The position numbers and the translations under genes were made by a program. The notes under the pieces are model-generated. The model searched no databases. It worked only from the letters and a program-made list of their open reading frames with translations, and was not told the origin of the DNA. Shown piece after piece: positions 59,336-64,000 of a stretch of 64,000 nucleotides of DNA. Positions within the stretch are counted from its first letter, which is position 1; each line of letters starts with the position of its first letter. This DNA comes from Didymodactylos carnosus (taxonomy: Eukaryota > Rotifera > Eurotatoria > Philodinida > Philodinidae): the NCBI GenBank assembly GCA_905250885.1, contig CAJNOQ010000096.1, positions 1-64,000 of the forward strand, in the 5' to 3' direction.

Positions 59336-59677
59336 AATGATAATTTTTCATTTTGAGGGGACAAAAGATGGTTCACGTGCATCGATTAAATAGAGTTTTG
59401 TTGTTCTTTTTTAGTGTGGTAAAAATCAAAACTTAAATATTGATAATTATATTTGATGTGTAACAACTGAACAAGAATATAATTATCCTTAACAAATTCT
59501 ACAGAATATTTGAATTGTGAAGTAATACATGATCATTATCATCCAAGATTAATAACTGTCAGATAAAGAAACACTAAATAAAAGATGGTTGGGATTCAAA
59601 AGATAGTTGCACAAGGTTGTACGCAGTCGAGTAGCTACGCCTTTCCGTGACGACCAAATTCATCTGAAATGTCCCAC
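59336..59677. other. gap before LTR
   Basis: AT-rich; nothing recognised. The LTR begins at 59678. Confidence 0.4.
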
Positions 59678-60367
59678 TGTGACGATTCTTTGTTACAACC
59701 TCTCTGTCCTGTATGTACTTCTTTCGGTAGGGCTACTCTCTTTTGTTCTGTTCAGTTCTTTGTCTGTTTTTGTTCTTTCCTCGCTTTGTTCTTTTTGATT
59801 TTTATCTTTTGTGCATGCAGTAGTACATATATATATTAGTATTTTTCTTGTGTGAGTTTAGTTTTTTGTAGTTTGTGACAAAGAGTAGTCGAATAAAAGA
59901 GTGATACTACATATCTTAACGCACGCATACAATCAACTCAAGGACTTATAACTAGAAGAAGTATAGGTTCCTCACACTTGGCGATCTAGTCTTGCCGGAC
60001 CTTCCGTTCTCCTGCAAAACTCTTCTTCTTCTTTTTTCTTTCTATCTTTCTTCATATTGTCTGCTAAGTCACGTTGGTTTTTATCATGGCTGAATTTCCT
60101 AATTTATCCACCTCCGAAAGGTCCATCCAGGACCATCTTCAAACGCTTTATGATAACCATCGCTCTCAGACTGTACTCACAGATTCTCGAATGCAGGAAC
60201 AAAATGAAAAAATTGATTGTAAGAACCAGCATATCGAGAATCAAATTGAACTTCTTCAGCATGCAGTCCATGCATTACAGTTGAAAGTAGATGATACTTC
60301 CTTGGCTACCAAAAACCAGTTGGAACGTTTGGCTCGAACCTTAGAGGATAGTCATCTTGCACAACGT
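59678..60367 (+). mobile_element. LTR retrotransposon fossil: 5' LTR and start of gag-like region
   Basis: A 299-bp LTR (59678-59976) starts TGTGACG and ends CTCACA, the usual TG...CA with short inverted tips. It contains AATAAA near 59893. Directly after it TTGGCGATCTAG fits a primer-binding site. From 60086 a frame for a coiled-coil-rich gag-like N-terminus (MAEFPNLSTSERSIQDHL, heptad-type Leu/Gln pattern) runs until a fold-back element at 60368. No 3' LTR or pol is present in the window, so the element is broken. Family: LTR retrotransposon, Ty3-like by general layout only. The intact LTR edges suggest moderate age. Confidence 0.65.
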
Positions 60368-60801
60368 CATATCTCATTTTCTAGCTTCGGCACGTTAAAA
60401 AAAAGGCGTATTAGAACGAGAAATTAAACACGGCGTTTCGTCGCGTTCGTGAAAAAACTGAGGAAAACTGAGTTTCTTTTAAAACTGCGTTGAAATTCAA
60501 AAATAAAAACTGGCGTTTTAGTCCGTTTTTTTTACAAATGCGACGAAACGCCAGAGTTGTTTTTCTAGTTTCCACACATCTAAAAAGAAAACGTTTTGGA
60601 ACGCGAAACTCAACATGGCGTTTCGTCACGTTCATTGCTATAACGGACTAAAACGCCAGTTTTTATTTTTGGATTTCAACGCATTTCTAAAAGAACTCGG
60701 CTTTTTTCAGTTTTTTCACGAACGCGACGAAACGTGATGTTGAGTTTCGCGTTCCAAAACGTTTTTTCTTAAACGCGCCGAAACCAGAAAATGAGATATG
60801 G
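60368..60801. mobile_element. 434-bp fold-back element inserted in the LTR element
   Basis: Left end CATATCTCATTTTCTAGCTT, right end complementary, finishing GAAAATGAGATATG. Arms of about 165 bp share CGTTTCGTCGCGTTCGTGAA and AAAACTGGCGTTTTAGTCCG in opposite orientation; the core is about 100 bp near 60535-60635. It interrupts the gag-like frame of the LTR element, so it is the younger insertion. Confidence 0.78.
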
Positions 60802-61457
60802 CATCTTTTTTCGTTTTCCCTTGAAACGCGTAGAAAAGCGTTCTCTGATCGGATGGTTTCAGTGCCATGAGAAAACAAGGCGTTTTACTAGTTTCTCGTT
60901 TCAACACATCTACGAAAAACCGGATTAGAACAGGTTTTTCTATTTTCTCGTTTTGGTGAGACAAGTCACAAGCAAATTCTTGCATCTGGCTTTCAACTAA
61001 ATACACACCAGATGAGAAAATACGCGAAGAACAACTCTGTACCTTGTTCACATCCACAGCATTAAACAAAAATGTGTGACAAACTAAACACAACCAAAAG
61101 TCAAACGAAGATCAACGCGTTTATTTCTAGCAGCGTTCAAGCGGATTTTTTCTCTAATATTAAAGAAAACAGAAGAAAACGCCAGTGTTTTTTTGTGTTC
61201 CTAATCGTTTTTAAAAAATCACGGTTTTTCCAGTTTTTTCTATAAAATGAACGCGTTTTTCACCGTTTTTTTAAAAAAAATATAAATTTCGCGTTTTGTT
61301 GAGACTGCTCTTGTAGAAAATTTGGCAATGGGTCGTTTAGCGACAACAGGTTCACATGAACCATGTGAACATTTGACAATATTAGGTAGCTATAAAATAT
61401 TTCAAAATGTGTAGACAAACGACCCTATTATATTTTTTTTGTTTTCTTTTTTTTTGA
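60802..61457. repeat. GAAACGCG/AACGCG-rich sequence akin to the fold-back arms
   Basis: Words such as AACGCG, GGCGTTTT and GTTTCTCGTTT recur to about 61290, resembling the arms of the 60368 element, so a second diverged copy is likely. The last 100 bp before 61458 end in a T-rich tract with TTTTTTGATAG, which looks like a 3' splice site. Confidence 0.4.
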
Positions 61458-61699
61458 TAGGTGTTTATCATGTACTACAAGTTACTCATGATTTAATGAA
61501 ATTGGTAACTTATGATGGTGCTCAACAACAAGCACGTAATTTTGTTGACATCGTTCGAGAATTAATCAATCAGACACCACAACAGATGTTTCTTAATCTG
61601 GATATGAAAAGAGTGAAAATGAACGATCAACAACAATCACAAGTGGATATTCGTGATTATGAATTATCATCATACATCGTTAGTAAATTGGATTCTTGA
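61458..61699 (+). pseudogene. unidentified exon-like coding fragment
   Basis: Open frame of about 80 codons right after a strong acceptor-like TTTTTTGATAG, reading GVYHVLQVTHDLMKLVTYDG then QARNFVDIVRELINQTPQQM and ending with a stop after SSYIVSKLDS. Its codon use and composition are like the host genes, not the surrounding repeats. Further coding-like residues (QTPIWLTCEQFF, LEWLREVLIYFYVLHKMG) follow at 61745-61860 in broken frames. No family recognised. It may be the last exon of a gene whose 5' part was displaced by the repeats on the left, or a duplicated gene piece. Confidence 0.35.
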
Positions 61700-62109
61700 C
61701 ATAATCATCTATATAATTGGCTATATTCAACTACCACAGCAACAAACACCTATCTGGTTAACGTGTGAACAATTTTTCTAATGATCAACGACAATTGGAA
61801 TGGTTGAGAGAAGTTTTGATTTATTTTTATGTTTTACATAAAATGGGTAGAATACAATTCAGTAAAACAGTATGTTTTCAACCAAAATAAAGAAATTCAA
61901 AAGATATTTACAATATATTGACAAAAATGAGTATGAAAATTCACTGTAAGTTATAGTAGTCTAGTAATGTTACTGTTAGAAAGAAATTATAATAGAATAG
62001 GCACTTTGACATTTGAAGCCAATTGCATTGTACTCTTTCCTCTTGTTTAATTTATGATCACTAGAAACTTTTAGCAATGCAATATCAACTGCTTCAAGTT
62101 TACTTGCTT
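61700..62109. other. decayed coding trace and spacer
   Basis: Carries the broken continuation described for the preceding fragment up to about 61890, then AT-rich spacer until the minisatellite. Confidence 0.35.
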
Positions 62110-64000
62110 TGTAATGTTGAAACCTGAACTTCTTGTGGAGAAACCGTGATTTATTTCTTGAAAAAACATGAAATTCCTGTGGAGAAACTCCGATTCCCTC
62201 CGGAATAAGGGACAAAGTTCTTGTGGAGAAACCACGATTTCTTCAGGGAAAAACCTGTAGTACTTGTGGAGGAAGACCGACTTCTTGAGGAGAAGTCATG
62301 AAGTTCTTGTGGAGCAATACCGGTTTCTTCAGGCAAAAACATGTAGTTCTTGTTGAGAAAGCTAGATTACTTCACGACAAAAGATGTTCTTGTGAAGAAA
62401 CATCGATGTGTCGACGAGGGAACTTGAAGTTCTTGAGAGGAAACACCGAGTTTTCGAGGAGAAAACGTACAGTTTTTGCGCAGAAACACCGAGTTCTGCA
62501 GGAGAAGACATGAGAAGTTCCTTTCAAGAACCGGCCAGTTTTACACGAAAAGAGCTGAAGTTTTTGTTAAAAAACATGGATTTCTTGACGAGATAACACG
62601 CAGCTCGTGTGAAGAAACACCGCGTTTTCCAGTAGAAAACCTGCAGTTCTTGCGCAGAAACACCGAGTTTTCCAGCAGAAGACATGAAGTTCATTTAAAG
62701 AACCACCCAGTATTTCAGGAAAAGAGGTGAATTTCTTGTGGAGAAATTTCGGGCTTCATCTCTTCTCCTGCTAAACTCGGTGTTCCTGCGCAACAACTTC
62801 ACATTTGGTGCCGAAAAACTCGGTGCTACTTCATAAGAACTTCATGTTTTCTCGTCAAGAACTCGACGTTTCTTCAGAAGAACTTCATCTCTCCTCGTGG
62901 GAAACCCGATGTTTCTTCACAACTTCACAAGAACTTCATCTCTTTTCGCGGAAAACTGGGTAGTTTTTTTCGGCCTAAATTCGGCTTACTTCAGCAGAAT
63001 GTGATAATTTTTTTTGCAGAGACAAGATGTTTCCTCTCGAAATATTCACCTTTTTTCCTGGAAGACGTGGTGTTTCTTCAGAAGAACTACATCTTTTCTC
63101 GTGGAAAAGTGGGCGCTTCTTCACAAGAACATATTTTCCCGTGGAACACTCAATGTTTCTGTGCAATAAGTTCACCTTTTCTCCTGCAAAACTTGGCGTT
63201 TCTTCCGAGAAACTTCATGTTTCCTTGTCAAGAAATCGATGTTTTTTCACAAGAACTTAAGCATTTTTCTGCTGAAAAACTGGGTGGTTCTTCACAAGAA
63301 ACTCGCCTTTTTCCCGCGTAAATCGAGCTTACTTGAGGTGAATGTGAGAATTTTTCTTGTAGAGACCGGATGTTTCTTTACCAGAACTTCACCTCTTTTT
63401 CTGAAAAACTCGGTAGTTCTTCACAGGAACTTCATGTTGTCTAGTCAAGAACTCGATGTTTCTTCGCAAGACCTTAACCTATTTTCGTGGAAAACTGGGT
63501 GGGTTTTCACAAGAGACGTTTTTCCGGCATAAATCGAGCTTGAGGAAAAGGTGATAATTTTTCTCCTGAAGAAACATCCGGTCTCTACAAGAAAAATCAT
63601 TACGTTCTCCTGAAGTAAAAAAGTCGAGTTTCTTCTGAAGAACCACCCAGTTTTCCAGGAAAAGAGGTGAAGTTTTTGCGCAGAAACACCGAGTGTTCCA
63701 CGGGAAAAGATGAAGCTCTTGTGAAGAAACACCAGTTCTTCCAGGAAAAACGATGAAGTTTTCGCGAAGAAACATCTGGTCGCTGTAAGAAAAATTATCA
63801 CATTCTCCTGAAGTAAGCTCGATTTAGGGCGAAAACACTTAGGCTTTCTTGTGAAGAACCACCCAGTTTTCCGCGGAAAGAGATGAAGTTCGTGTGCAGA
63901 AACATCGAGTTTTCCAAGAGGAGAGGTGAAGTTCTTCCGAAGAAACGTCGATTTCTTGACGAGAAAACATGAAGTTCTGGTGGAGAAGCACCGAGTTCTT
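62110..64000. repeat. 43-bp degenerate minisatellite, orientation-switching, runs off the window
   Basis: About 1.9 kb, roughly 43-44 units. A typical unit is GTTCTTGTGGAGAAACACCG, then AGTTTTCCAGGAGAAAACAT, then GAA. Successive units measured by eye at 62220-62350 and 62440-62610 are 43 bp, occasionally 41-46. The array reads in one orientation from 62110 to about 62755, in the reverse orientation to about 63540, and then in the first orientation again to the edge. Units differ at many positions, so the array is old or diverging. Because 43 is not a multiple of 3, all frames stay open for long stretches; the resulting frames of 60-118 codons are a by-product, not genes. Confidence 0.85.

Noticed and set aside
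62151-63801. Open frames of 60-118 codons on both strands near the right edge
   Set aside because: They follow the 43-bp repeat; the period is not a multiple of three, so every frame stays open and the peptides are only periodic translations of the satellite.

Overview
The window looks like nuclear DNA of a bdelloid rotifer or a close relative (inference). The sequence is AT-rich. The animal genes are compact, with many introns of about 50-70 bp. Nearly every start codon sits just behind a 3' splice-site-like AG, as expected where spliced-leader trans-splicing is used. The mobile-element load is varied: LINE pieces, a Helitron, piggyBac-, mariner-, hAT- and MULE-like non-autonomous elements, many palindromic fold-back elements, a Penelope-like element and an LTR retrotransposon remnant. 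No RNA gene, CRISPR array or bacterial-type operon was found.

Eight host genes are supported by conserved protein sequence and by exon joins that keep frame. From left to right they are PIGB (GPI mannosyltransferase 3, minus, 3 exons), ELMO (engulfment and cell motility, plus, about 23 exons), a CDK2AP/DOC-1 gene (plus, 1 exon), a CAS-family adaptor (p130Cas/NEDD9-like, minus, 4 exons), the AP-2 complex alpha subunit (minus, 18 exons), SmD2 (plus, 1 exon), mitochondrial enoyl reductase MECR (plus, 3 exons) and the CAAX protease RCE1 (minus, 2 exons). ELMO and CAS both feed the Crk-DOCK-Rac pathway and lie close together with only CDK2AP between them. The other genes have unrelated housekeeping roles: GPI anchors, endocytosis, splicing, mitochondrial fatty-acid synthesis and prenyl-protein processing.

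Layout: 1-2.8 kb PIGB; 2.8-6.7 kb a cluster of 5'-truncated LINE ends and small repeats; 6.7-17.8 kb the ELMO/CDK2AP/CAS block; 17.8-33.3 kb a gene-poor stretch of nested small transposons with a degraded PD-(D/E)XK nuclease-like frame; 33.3-38.4 kb AP-2 alpha; 38.9-42.1 kb a dynamin-stalk-like two-exon gene and repeats; 43.2-46.2 kb SmD2 and MECR; 46.7-50.1 kb a degraded LINE carrying an odd inverted duplication; 51.6-52.8 kb RCE1; 53-61.5 kb decayed retroelements and fold-back elements; 62.1 kb to the right edge a 43-bp minisatellite that switches orientation at least twice and runs out of the window.

The most unusual items are the orientation-switching 43-bp minisatellite, the array of GCACCGGTGC dyads at 30.3-31.0 kb, a roughly 41-bp hAT-like miniature with its target duplication, the PD-(D/E)XK-like frame ended by a fold-back element, and the scar-like inverted duplication in the LINE. 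All calls come from reading the sequence; no database search was possible.
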